A stretch of 64,000 nt of DNA from Trinickia symbiotica (GTDB lineage Bacteria > Pseudomonadota > Gammaproteobacteria > Burkholderiales > Burkholderiaceae), in assembly GCF_002934455.1 (NCBI RefSeq), contig NZ_PTIR01000024.1:36465-100464 (forward strand). Reading direction: 5' to 3'. Under the pieces are notes generated by a model, which ran no database searches, was not told the origin of the DNA, and worked only from the letters and a program-made list of their open reading frames with translations. Of the stretch, positions 32,962 through 42,000 are shown piece by piece; position 1 is the stretch's first letter, and each line of letters starts with the position of its first letter. Made by a program: the position numbers and the translations under genes.

Positions 32962-34125
32962 ATGCAGGAGATGAGCGATCAGTCGGTCCGGCAGGCGGCG
33001 ACCGCCGCGCGTCCCACGTCGACAGTTCCGGCGTCGGCCGAGAACTTCGTCCAGATCGTGGACGTGGTGAAGAAATTCGGCGAAACGGTCGCCGTCCGCA
33101 ACGTCAGCTTATCGGTGGCGAAGGGCGAGCTCTTCGCGCTTCTGGGCAGCTCTGGCTGCGGCAAGTCCACCTTGCTGCGCATGCTCGCCGGATTGGAGGC
33201 GATTACGTCGGGCAAAATCCTGATCGACGGCGAGGACCTGGCCCAGATGCCGCCGTACCGGCGCCCGGTCAATATGATGTTCCAGTCCTACGCGCTTTTC
33301 CCGCATATGACCGTCGAGGCGAACGTCGCATTCGGGCTGAAGCAGGAGGGCGTGGCGAAGGCCGAGCTCAAGGAGCGCGTACAGGATGCGCTCGAACTCG
33401 TTCAGATGACGCGTTTCGCCAAGCGCAAGCCGCATCAGCTTTCGGGCGGGCAACAGCAGCGTGTCGCGCTCGCCCGCTCGCTCGTCAAGCGGCCGAAGCT
33501 GCTCCTGCTCGACGAGCCGATGTCCGCGCTCGACAAGCAGATTCGCCAGCGCACGCAAATCGAGCTCGTCAATATTCTCGATCGCGTCGGCGTCACCTGC
33601 ATCATGGTTACGCACGATCAGGAAGAGGCGATGACGATGGCGAGCCGGCTCGCCGTCATGAGTGAGGGGCAAATCATCCAGCTCGGCACGCCTAACCAAG
33701 TCTACGAATATCCGAACACGCGATTCTCGGCCGAGTTCATCGGCTCGACGAACCTTTTCGACGGCCATGTCGTCGAGGATGAACCCGATCATATTTTCGT
33801 CGAAACGGACGAGCTGCCCTGCAGGCTCTACGTCAACCACGGCATCACGGGGCCGCTCGGGATGCCGGTCACGATTTCCGTGCGGCCAGAACGCATCGCG
33901 CTCACGCGCAAACCGCCCGAGGGTGCTTACAACTGGGGGCGCGGCACAGTCGCCAACATCGCGTATCTGGGCGGCTATTCGCTCTATCACGTGAGGCTCG
34001 ATTCGGGTAAGACCGTGATCGCGAACGTCTCGAGCCTTGCGCTTTCCGAAATCGAATCGCCGCAATTGAACGATGAGATCTATGTGCGCTGGAGCGCATC
34101 CGCCGGCGTGGTGCTGACCGCATGA
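32962..34125 (+). CDS. potG: Polyamine ABC transporter ATPase
   Basis: This 387-residue ATPase has Walker A GSSGCGKS, Q-loop MMFQSYALFPHMTVEANVAFG, signature LSGGQQQR and Walker B LLLLDEPMSALD. A C-terminal TOBE domain (VTISVRPERIALTR) follows. It energises putrescine import with PotF, PotH and PotI. ATG 32962 has GGAG close upstream; ATG 32971 is a possible alternative. Its stop overlaps potH as ATGA. Confidence 0.94.
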   Translation: MQEMSDQSVRQAATAARPTSTVPASAENFVQIVDVVKKFGETVAVRNVSLSVAKGELFALLGSSGCGKSTLLRMLAGLEAITSGKILIDGEDLAQMPPYRRPVNMMFQSYALFPHMTVEANVAFGLKQEGVAKAELKERVQDALELVQMTRFAKRKPHQLSGGQQQRVALARSLVKRPKLLLLDEPMSALDKQIRQRTQIELVNILDRVGVTCIMVTHDQEEAMTMASRLAVMSEGQIIQLGTPNQVYEYPNTRFSAEFIGSTNLFDGHVVEDEPDHIFVETDELPCRLYVNHGITGPLGMPVTISVRPERIALTRKPPEGAYNWGRGTVANIAYLGGYSLYHVRLDSGKTVIANVSSLALSEIESPQLNDEIYVRWSASAGVVLTA

Positions 34126-35051
34126 AACAGATGATGATCTCGTTCGCCGCGTGGCCCGCGCGGCGCTTCAGGCTGACAGGCAATACGGCCGTCATCGCCG
34201 GCCCGTTCATCTGGTTGCTCCTGTTCTTCTTCGTGCCGTTCCTGCTCGTCGTCAAGATCAGTTTCGCGGAGTTGCAGCTCGGCATCCCGCCTTATACCGA
34301 GCTCGTCAGCATCAAGGAGGGCGTAGTCCAGATTTCGCTCAATCTCGCGCACTATGCGTTCTTGCTGAGCGACAGCCTTTACTTCGCGACCTACGTCAAC
34401 TCGCTCATCGTCGCGGCCGTGACGACGCTGCTCTGCCTGCTGCTCGGCTATCCGATGGCCTACTATATCGCGCGCTCGAGCCCCGGTTCGCGGAACATTT
34501 TGATGATGGCCGTGATGCTGCCGTTCTGGACTTCGTTCCTGATTCGCGTGTACGCGTGGATCGGGATTTTGAAGAACAACGGGCTGCTCAACAATTTCCT
34601 GATGGCGATCGGCCTCATTCACGCGCCGATCGAGCTCTATCGCACGAACACCGCGGTCTATATCGGGATGGTCTATTCGTATTTGCCGTTTCTCGTCATG
34701 CCGCTTTACGCGCACCTCGTGAAGATGGACTTGACGTTGCTGGAGGCCGCCTACGATCTCGGCGCGAAGCCGTGGAAGGCTTTCGTGCAGATTACGCTGC
34801 CGCTTTCGAGGAACGGCATTATCGCGGGGTGTCTGCTCGTGTTCATTCCCGCTGTCGGCGAGTACGTGATTCCTGAGCTGCTCGGCGGTGCGAATACGCT
34901 GATGATCGGCCGCGTCATGTGGAACGAGTTCTTCAACAACGCCGACTGGCCGATGGCGTCCGCCGTGACCTGCGCGATGGTGATACTGCTGCTCGTGCCG
35001 ATGGCGCTCTTTCAGCACCAACAAGCCAAACAACTCGAAGCGCGCCGATGA
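34122..35051 (+). CDS. potH: Polyamine ABC transporter permease PotH
   Basis: This 309-residue permease has about six membrane helices and the cytoplasmic EAA loop (LLEAAYDLGAKPWKAFVQITLPLSRNGI) that contacts the ATPase. IWLLLFFFVPFLLVVKISFAE and the IPELLGGANTLMIGRVM stretch are typical of PotH/PotB. It overlaps potG and potI by ATGA at both ends, so the three genes are tightly coupled. Confidence 0.94.
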   Translation: MKQMMISFAAWPARRFRLTGNTAVIAGPFIWLLLFFFVPFLLVVKISFAELQLGIPPYTELVSIKEGVVQISLNLAHYAFLLSDSLYFATYVNSLIVAAVTTLLCLLLGYPMAYYIARSSPGSRNILMMAVMLPFWTSFLIRVYAWIGILKNNGLLNNFLMAIGLIHAPIELYRTNTAVYIGMVYSYLPFLVMPLYAHLVKMDLTLLEAAYDLGAKPWKAFVQITLPLSRNGIIAGCLLVFIPAVGEYVIPELLGGANTLMIGRVMWNEFFNNADWPMASAVTCAMVILLLVPMALFQHQQAKQLEARR

Positions 35052-35869
35052 TCAAACCGAACCGCACGTTGCAGCTGATCGCGCTCGGCATCGGCTTCGC
35101 GTTTCTCTACATTCCGATCCTGAGCCTCGTCGTCTACTCGTTCAACGAGTCGCAGCTCGTCACGGTTTGGACGCGCTTTTCGACGCGCTGGTACGCCGCG
35201 CTTGCTCAGGACGACGAGCTCATCACGTCCTTCTGGCTGTCGCTGCGTATCGCGCTCGCGACGGCGTTCGCTTCGGTGGTCATCGGCACCTGGGCCGGTT
35301 TCGTTCTCGCGCGCATGGGACGTTTCCGGGGATTCACGCTTTTCACAGGGATGATCAACGCGCCGCTCGTCATTCCCGAGGTGATTCAGGGCATTTCGTT
35401 GCTGCTGCTCTTCATCGAGATGGGCAAATGGCTCGGCTGGCCGGAGGGAAGGGGATTCACGACGATCTGGATCGGGCACGTCATGCTTTGCATGTCGTAC
35501 GTGGCCATCATCGTTCAGTCGCGCGTGCGCGATCTGAATCCGTCGCTCGAAGAAGCGGCGCTCGATCTCGGGGCGACGCCGTTGAAGGTCTTCTTTGCGA
35601 TCACGTTGCCGCTCATCTCTCAAGCGCTGATGGCGGGGTGGCTGCTGTCGTTCACGCTGTCGATCGACGATCTTGTGCTCTCCGCGTTTCTTTCCGGGCC
35701 AGGGTCGACGACGCTGCCGCTCGTGGTTTTCTCGCGCGTGAGGCTCGGGCTCAATCCCGAGATGAATGCGCTCGCGACGCTTTTCATCGCCGTTGTGACG
35801 GTCGGTGTCGTCGTGATCAACTACTTCATGCTTAGGGCGGAGAAGAGGAGGTTGGCGGGCGTGGCTTGA
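35048..35869 (+). CDS. potI: Polyamine ABC transporter permease PotI
   Basis: This 273-residue permease has about six helices and the EAA loop SLEEAALDLGATPLKVFFAITLPLISQ. SFTLSIDDLVLSAFLSGPGSTTLPLVVFSRVRLGLNPEMNALAT is the conserved PotI/PotC end. It is the last gene of the pot operon. A 101-bp stretch of its 3' half (35624-35724) recurs in diverged form at 36350-36450. Confidence 0.94.
   Translation: MIKPNRTLQLIALGIGFAFLYIPILSLVVYSFNESQLVTVWTRFSTRWYAALAQDDELITSFWLSLRIALATAFASVVIGTWAGFVLARMGRFRGFTLFTGMINAPLVIPEVIQGISLLLLFIEMGKWLGWPEGRGFTTIWIGHVMLCMSYVAIIVQSRVRDLNPSLEEAALDLGATPLKVFFAITLPLISQALMAGWLLSFTLSIDDLVLSAFLSGPGSTTLPLVVFSRVRLGLNPEMNALATLFIAVVTVGVVVINYFMLRAEKRRLAGVA
35624..35724 (+). 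repeat. potI segment with a second diverged copy downstream
   Basis: This part of intact potI aligns without gaps to 36350-36450, with about ten differences in 101 bases, most at third codon positions. Confidence 0.9.
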
Positions 35870-36345
35870 GGCCGACCGAAGGAATCAGATTGCGATATTC
35901 GACCTCTGGGGTCAACTCGTCATCCGGGTTACGCTTTCGTGGCATTTGGGGATTATGGTGTTTCGTTGAAGGCGTACCGCTGCGCCGGCTGATATGTCGC
36001 CGTGGTGGACGTCTCGTCAAACGCCGTCCTCGACGCCATACCATGATGTCTTCTCTTGCTTGGCGCTCTTTTAAGACTACGCATCATATTCGTCTGCGGC
36101 GGCAAATGAGGTCGATTGCAAGGGCTACGTTGAAGCGCGAGGCCAGTTCTTTCGCTCACCCAGATGCAAAATCGTACACGCGAACACGCATTGGAATTGA
36201 GCCGATGCCGGTGAACAGAAAATGCGGCTTTGGAATAAAGCAAGAAAGCCTCATGCGAGTATAGACCTTGCATGGAGGATGTCTATTGTGCAAAATCGCG
36301 GTTTATCGATCATAATCGACCGACTTCCCAAATATTAGAAATCCG
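35870..36345. other. AT-richer accessory stretch without a convincing gene
   Basis: Between the potI stop and the potI remnant lie 476 bases of different base composition from the flanks. Short open frames exist on both strands, but none has recognisable domains or a good ribosome site. I see no transposase fragment, terminal repeat or tRNA here. It is probably non-coding debris of an acquired segment. Confidence 0.6.
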
Positions 36346-37359
36346 TCACGCTCTGACGGCAGGGTGGCTGCTATCGTTCACGCTGTCGATCGACGGTCTC
36401 TTGCTGTCCGCGTTTCTTTCCGGGCCAGGGTCGACGACGCCGCCGCGCGTCGGCGCGTGGCGGATTAATTCCTTGTCCCATAACTTTGCCAGGAGAAAGG
36501 GGATCGGGTCGTCTTCCTTTTTTGCCCGTGCTCTAATTCTTTCATAACGGGTGCGCCTGTCAGGCACTTCTTTATACCGCGCTGGTGAGAGCCCCCATGC
36601 TCCCCAAACTTCAACAATATTTTCTGGAGGAATGCGGTCCCTAATAATCACTTCCTGCGATCCCTTTGCAAAGTTTACGGCCGGCTGTCCCTGTTTCTCG
36701 CGAAATACTTCCATCCGGCCTTCGGGGGTTGTAAGGTCAAAGTTTTCCTGTCCTGTCGGCTTCGAAATCTTCACTAGCAAGCCGGCGGAATCATCCGACT
36801 TCTCGCGGAGAAGCCAAGCGGCCACCTTTTTGCTTCGAGACGTTGAAACCCAGTCGGTCTGAAAGTTTGGTTTGCTTCCATTCCTAACATGAGCTGCGGG
36901 GTTGGCTCTTACACCAGGGTTGCGCGCGTACAATCCAGTTCTTATTTCATTATATCTGACAAGATCTGAGATTAAACGATCGGATCCGTCGGGTCTAAGT
37001 GCTCTGTATACGTACTCGGGTTCTTCATTATCCGAGTATCCACTTGACTCTTTATGGACATTGCGAACGCGAGGCTGTCGGGGAGCGGACAAGCCTCTCT
37101 TAGGCCGTTTAGCTGGAGTTGCGGATTCCGAACTATCAGCCTCAGGCCTCCGACGGTCTGCTACGGGAGAAGCGGGCCCTACCTCTTCGTTGCCTAAGCG
37201 CTGCAGAGGAAAACTGGCCAAACGAGGCGGGTAATGGAGGTTGAGGTACTCGAGCTCCCTCAATTGCAGCAAAAGGCTTGCGGTATCTCCGACTACGCCG
37301 GCTCCATCAATACCCCTTCGGACTGCAGCGATGCTTTTGCGACGAAATGTGTGCGTCAT
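36346..37359 (-). CDS. Putative ADP-ribosyltransferase-fold effector or toxin, chimeric C-terminus
   Basis: This 337-residue protein has no signal peptide. Residues 1-113 look disordered and rich in Ser, Arg and Pro, with a basic KRPKR patch at 84-88. Residues 115-255 resemble R-S-E type ADP-ribosyltransferase domains of effectors and polymorphic toxins: YVYRALR (R119 or R122), WVSTSRS with STS at 172-174, and KGSQEVIIRDRIPP with E236. The fold and activity are inference from these motifs. The last ~33 residues are antisense to a potI fragment, so the original 3' end was probably lost. The gene is AT-richer than its neighbours; one 60-base line counts 48% and another 55% G+C. No immunity or chaperone gene is evident. 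Confidence 0.6.
   Translation of the reverse strand: MTHTFRRKSIAAVRRGIDGAGVVGDTASLLLQLRELEYLNLHYPPRLASFPLQRLGNEEVGPASPVADRRRPEADSSESATPAKRPKRGLSAPRQPRVRNVHKESSGYSDNEEPEYVYRALRPDGSDRLISDLVRYNEIRTGLYARNPGVRANPAAHVRNGSKPNFQTDWVSTSRSKKVAAWLLREKSDDSAGLLVKISKPTGQENFDLTTPEGRMEVFREKQGQPAVNFAKGSQEVIIRDRIPPENIVEVWGAWGLSPARYKEVPDRRTRYERIRARAKKEDDPIPFLLAKLWDKELIRHAPTRGGVVDPGPERNADSKRPSIDSVNDSSHPAVRA
36350..36450 (+). pseudogene. Diverged potI fragment
   Basis: The plus strand encodes AGWLLSFTLSIDGLLLSAFLSG..., matching potI residues around its last-but-one helix (SFTLSIDDLVLSAFLSG). Most differences are silent, which suggests it once belonged to a working potI of another lineage. It has no start and no upstream or downstream potI sequence. 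Confidence 0.85.
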
Positions 37360-37613
37360 GGTTCTACCTGTCCAGAAGCGGCAGCGTTAGCAAGGTGCTC
37401 ATTTAGACCATTATAGGCGGTCATCCAATACGCAAGTCGTTAAAATTTCACGCTTTGTGCGCAGATTTTCCAATTTTTGAGAAAACGAAACGATTCTTTT
37501 GGCGATATGCTGCTGCGATAGCAGGACGACTTCCGTGCAGTGACAACAAGCCCGCACAAATGTCGCGGCAGGGCCGGCGGGCTTCCTAATCGCTGGCTTT
37601 GCGATATTCCCAG
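37360..37613. other. AT-rich gap between effector gene and efflux operon
   Basis: This 254-base gap contains an AT-rich stretch (about 37435-37500) that could hold the effector-gene promoter, and a terminator-like hairpin for the efflux operon. I found no convincing pair of TTCG-type (PIP or hrpII) boxes upstream of the effector gene. Confidence 0.5.
37548..37584 (-). terminator. Candidate terminator of the RND efflux operon
   Basis: AAGCCCGC (37548-37555) pairs with GCGGGCTT (37577-37584) over a 21-base loop that is partly self-complementary. On the minus strand a weak T-rich tail follows. It sits 30 bases past the stop of the last efflux gene. Confidence 0.45.
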
Positions 37614-39062
37614 TCAGGGATTTTTTTGGGCCGGCATCCCTCCCATGGCCTGAAAAAGCGCCGCCGTATTGGCGAATTGGACACCCCTAGCGCGGACTGT
37701 GTCGAGTTGGGCGCTCAGGTAAGCCTGTTCGCTGGACCGCACCGCAGATGGTGGCAAAGCGCCTACCCGCCGGCGTGCCGCCGCCTCGTAGGACGCTGTG
37801 CGAGCGGTTCGTGCCGCCGCGTCCAAGGACGCGAGCGCGTCGGCGTTGTGTTCGAGCGCTGCTAGGGTATCAGCGACATTCTCGAATGCCGACAGGACCG
37901 TTGCCTTGTACTCTGACGCTGCAGCGTCGTAGCTATCGATTGCAGCTCGCCGTTGCGCTCGCAACGCGCCACCATGAAAAATGGGCTGTGAGAGCCCCGC
38001 GCCGAGGCTCCATATTGCGCCCGCCCCGGAAACGGCAGCCGGCCAGTTGAACCCGGCCTGGCCCATCGAGGCCGTCAGCGAAAGACTCGGGAACAGCTGC
38101 GCCGTAGCTGCGCCCACCTCCGCGGCAGTCTCCTTCACAAGGGCCTCCGCTGCGCGAATGTCAGGGCGCGTGCGCAAGAGTTCGGAAGGGATGACGACGG
38201 GCAAGTGCTCCGGAAGCGCCAGGCTTGCCAAGTCGGGAACCGCAGGAGCCGCGTCGGGCGTGCGTCCGATCAGCACCGCAAGGGCATGGACGGCCGTCGC
38301 ACGCTGCTGCCGCAAGCCGGCGAGCGTTGCCGCGATGGCATACGCGTTTTGCCGGGACGCCAGTGCCTGCGCGTGGGCCGCGGCGCCTAGTGTGTAGCGT
38401 CGCTCGTCCTCATTGGCGGTTTCGTTCGCCAGCGCAACCAGTCGCTCGGTAATCGCGATCTGTCGGTTGAGCGTCGCCGCATTGATCACCGCGCCGACGA
38501 TATTGGCGGCCAGCGCTCGCCGTGCCGCCTCGAGTTGGAACGCCTGTTGGTCGATACGCGCGCCGAGCGCCGCATTGGCGTAGCGCACGGCACCGAACAG
38601 GTCGAACGTGTAGTGCGCCTCGATCTGACCGACGAATACGTCGTAGGTCACCGTGTTGGGGCCCGCCGCGGGTATGCCGAGGTAGCGCTCGCGCGTGGCT
38701 TGTCCGGCGGCGTCGATCGTGGGCAGCAGCGACGAGCCGATCTGCGCTCGCAATTGCTCATGCGCTGCGGCCAGCGACTTCTCGGTTGCGGCCAACGTCG
38801 GGCTCGAGCGCAAACCCTCCTCAACGAGCGCATCGAGGGCCTCCGAGCGATAAAGGCGCCACCATTGCGGCACGGGCTCGGCGCCGATGTCGAACTGTTG
38901 CGCGACACCTCCCGCCGTGGCTGTCCGCGCCGGTTGAGGCCCAGCGCCATAGTGCGCGGGCGAGGGCATGGCCGGCGGATCGCCGCTCGGGCCGAACGAA
39001 CAGGCGGCGACAACGAATGCCGCGCTGGCCGTAAGGGTGAACGTAGAGTGCACGAGCCTCAT
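37614..39062 (-). CDS. Outer-membrane efflux lipoprotein (NodT/OprM family)
   Basis: This 482-residue outer-membrane channel of an RND pump has a signal peptide and a lipobox-like VVAACSFG. Two outer-membrane-efflux repeats follow, typical marks being WWRLYRSEALDALVEEGLRSSPTL, YTFDLFGAVR, LLRTRPDIRAAEALVKE and AYLSAQLDTVRARGVQFANTAALFQAMGG. ATG 39062 follows the pump stop by two bases. It forms the exit duct for the pump and adaptor encoded upstream. Confidence 0.94.
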   Translation of the reverse strand: MRLVHSTFTLTASAAFVVAACSFGPSGDPPAMPSPAHYGAGPQPARTATAGGVAQQFDIGAEPVPQWWRLYRSEALDALVEEGLRSSPTLAATEKSLAAAHEQLRAQIGSSLLPTIDAAGQATRERYLGIPAAGPNTVTYDVFVGQIEAHYTFDLFGAVRYANAALGARIDQQAFQLEAARRALAANIVGAVINAATLNRQIAITERLVALANETANEDERRYTLGAAAHAQALASRQNAYAIAATLAGLRQQRATAVHALAVLIGRTPDAAPAVPDLASLALPEHLPVVIPSELLRTRPDIRAAEALVKETAAEVGAATAQLFPSLSLTASMGQAGFNWPAAVSGAGAIWSLGAGLSQPIFHGGALRAQRRAAIDSYDAAASEYKATVLSAFENVADTLAALEHNADALASLDAAARTARTASYEAAARRRVGALPPSAVRSSEQAYLSAQLDTVRARGVQFANTAALFQAMGGMPAQKNP

Positions 39063-39064
39063 GA

Positions 39065-42000
39065 TCAATTCTCCGCGTGCTCTGGCTCAGCCGGCAGCGC
39101 ATCGCGCTCGTCGCGCCGTACCTTGAAGGAAGCTGCATAGAGCGCCGGCAGATAGAAAAGTGTCAGCACGGTGGCGCTCGTGATGCCGCCCATCAGGGCA
39201 GTGGCCATCGGACCGAAGAAGTTCGAGCGCAAGAGCGGAATCAGCGCGAGCACCGCGGCGGCGGCTGTCAGCGTGATCGGCCGAAAACGCCGGGCCGTCG
39301 CACCGACGATTGCGCTGAAGCGCTTCTGGCCCGCCGCGATGTCCTGCTCGATCTGATCGACGAGAATCACCGAGTTGCGCATGATGATGCCGAACATGGA
39401 GATCACGCCGAGCATCGCGACGAAGCCGAACGGCTTGCCGAAGAGCAAAAGCGTAGCGACGACGCCGATCAGCCCGAGCGGCGCGGTCAGCACGACCATC
39501 AGCACCCGCGAGAAGCTTTGCAGTTGGATCATCAGCAGCGTGAAGACCGCGATCAGCATGAGCGGCATTTGCGCGTTGATCGACGTCTGCCCCTTTGCGC
39601 TTTCTTCGACGGAGCCGCCGACTTCGATCCGATAGCCGAGCGGCAGTTGCGCTCGCTCTGAAGCGAGCGTGCGATCGAGGTCGTGCGTCACGTCGATGCC
39701 TTGCGCGTTGCCCCGTACGTCGGCCTGCACGGTAATCGTCGGCTGACGGTCGCGCTCCCAGACCACGCCGTACTCGAGACCGTTGCGCAGATGCCCGAGC
39801 GCGCCGAGCGGCACCGGCCCGTTCGGAGTTGGCATTGCCAGGTTCATGAGACGCGCCGGGTCGGCGCGCTCGCGTTCGGGCGCGCGCAGATCGACATTGA
39901 TCAGTTTGTCACGCTCGCGATATTGCGTGACCGTGTACCCCGACAGCGTCATTGCGATGAAGCTTGCGACATCTTGGGAGGTCACGCCGAGCTGGCGCGC
40001 GTTCACCTGATCGATCTCGAACGATAGCGAGCGCTCGGCCGGCTCGTCCCAATCGAACTGAACGTTGCGCGTGCGCGTATCGGCGCGCATCGTCGCCGCA
40101 ACCTTCTCGGCGATCGCGCGCACGGTGCCGATATCGTCACCGCTTACCCGAAACTGGACCGGAAAACCGACGGGCGGGCCGTTTTCGAGCCGCGACAGCC
40201 GTGTCCGCACGGTCGGGAAATCGTTCTCCAGGGTGGTATCGAGCCAGCGCGCCAGCTTGTCGCGGTCTTCGACGGTTTTTGCCGTGACGACAAACTGCGC
40301 AAAGTTGGGTTGCTGCAACTGCTGGTCGAGCGGCAAATAGAAGCGAGGCGCGCCGGTGCCGACGAAGTCGACGAAATGGTCGATTTCGGGCCGGCCGTCG
40401 AGCGTCTTTTCGAGGCGCTTGGCTTCGCGCAACGTCGCGTCGAAAGAGGCGCCCTCGGGCAGTCGCACGTCGATGAGCAACTCGGGCCGGTCGGAGCTCG
40501 GGAAGAACTGCTGGGGCACGAGCGCGAAGCCCGCCAAGGCCACGATGAAGAGCGCGGCCGTGATGGCGAGCACGATCCATCGACGCTCGACGCACCAGGA
40601 GATCCACGTCGACAACCGCCGATAAAACCGAGTGTCGTAAATGTCCACCTCGTGTTCCGCATCGTGCTGGTGCGGTTGTGTCGAGCCCGTAGCGCGCTGC
40701 TTCGCGTGCTTGTGCTCGGGCAACAAGTGATAGCCGAGCAGCGGGATCAGCACGACGGCGGCGAACCACGAAGCGATCAACGCGATCGCCGATACCTCGA
40801 AGATCGAGCGCGTGTACTCTCCGGTGCTCGATTTCGCGAGCGCAATCGGCAGGAAGCCGGAGACGGTCACGAGCGTGCCGGTCAGCATCGGAAACGCCGT
40901 GCTCGTATAGGCGAAAGCGGCGGCGCGGGTGCGTTTCCAGCCCTGTTCGAGCTTCACTGCCATCATCTCGACGGCGATGATCGCATCGTCGACGAGTAGC
41001 CCGAGCGCGAGCACGAGCGTGCCGAGCGATACCTTGTGCAACCCGATGCCAAACAGGTACATGCAAAGCGCAGTGACGGCGAGCACGATCGGAATCGAGA
41101 TGACGACGACCATCCCCGTCCGCACCCCGAGCGAGATGAGGCTCACGACGAGCACGATTGCGACCGCTTCGCCGACGGCTTCGAGAAAGTCGTCGACCGA
41201 GTGCGCGACGGCGTGCGGCATGCTCGACACCTCGGTCAGCTTGAGACCGGCCGGCAGATGCGCGCGCAGCTCCACACACTGCGCGTCGAGCGCCCGGCCG
41301 AGCCGGATTACGTCGCCGCCCGGCTGCATCGTCACGCCGATGCCGAGCACGGCCTGGCCATCGGCACGCATTTGCGTCACGAGCGGGTCATCGTAGCCGC
41401 GCTTGATCGTCGCGATATCGCCGAGCCGGAACGTCCGATGGTTGATGCTGATCAGCATGTCGGCGAGCGCGCGCACGTCGCCGAACTGACCGCTCGGCCG
41501 GACGAACACGCGATCGTCGGCTGTCGTCACGGTGCCGGCCGAGGCGACGGCGTTTTGCGCGTTGATCGCCTGAGCCAGCTCGGTTGGCGATATGGAAAGC
41601 CGCGTCAGCTCTGCGTTCGAGATTTCGATGTAGACGTGCTGGTCGGGATCGCCGAAATAGTCGACCTTGGCGACGCCGGGCACGCGCAACAGCACCGTGC
41701 GCAACTGATCGGCGTAGTCGTGAAGCTGAGCGGGCGAAAAGCCATCGCCTTCGAGCGTGTAGATATTGGTGTAGACATCGCCGAATTCGTCGTTGAAAAA
41801 CGGCCCGATCGTGCCCGGTGGCAGCGCCGAAGCGATATCGCCGACCTTTTTTCGCACCTGATACCACGTCTCCTGCACATCGGCTACGGGCGCCGAATCT
41901 TTCATGTTGAAGAAGATCATCGATTCGCCGGGCCGCGAGTAGCTGCGCAGGAAGTCGATATGCGGCGTTTCCTGCAGCTTTCGGCCGATCCGGTCGGTGA

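Noticed and set aside
35953..36273. Minus-strand frame in the accessory stretch, with an internal MMRSLKRAPSKRR start
   Set aside because: It is short, has no family resemblance and no convincing ribosome site. It could be a remnant but cannot be supported.
36272..36547. Plus-strand frame containing the potI remnant as a functional small membrane protein
   Set aside because: Only one helix-sized piece of PotI is present and the flanking residues are antisense to the effector gene. It is better read as a pseudogene fragment.
37360..37560. PIP/hrpII-box promoter for the effector gene
   Set aside because: I looked for paired TTCG-type boxes on the minus strand and found only isolated matches at wrong spacing.
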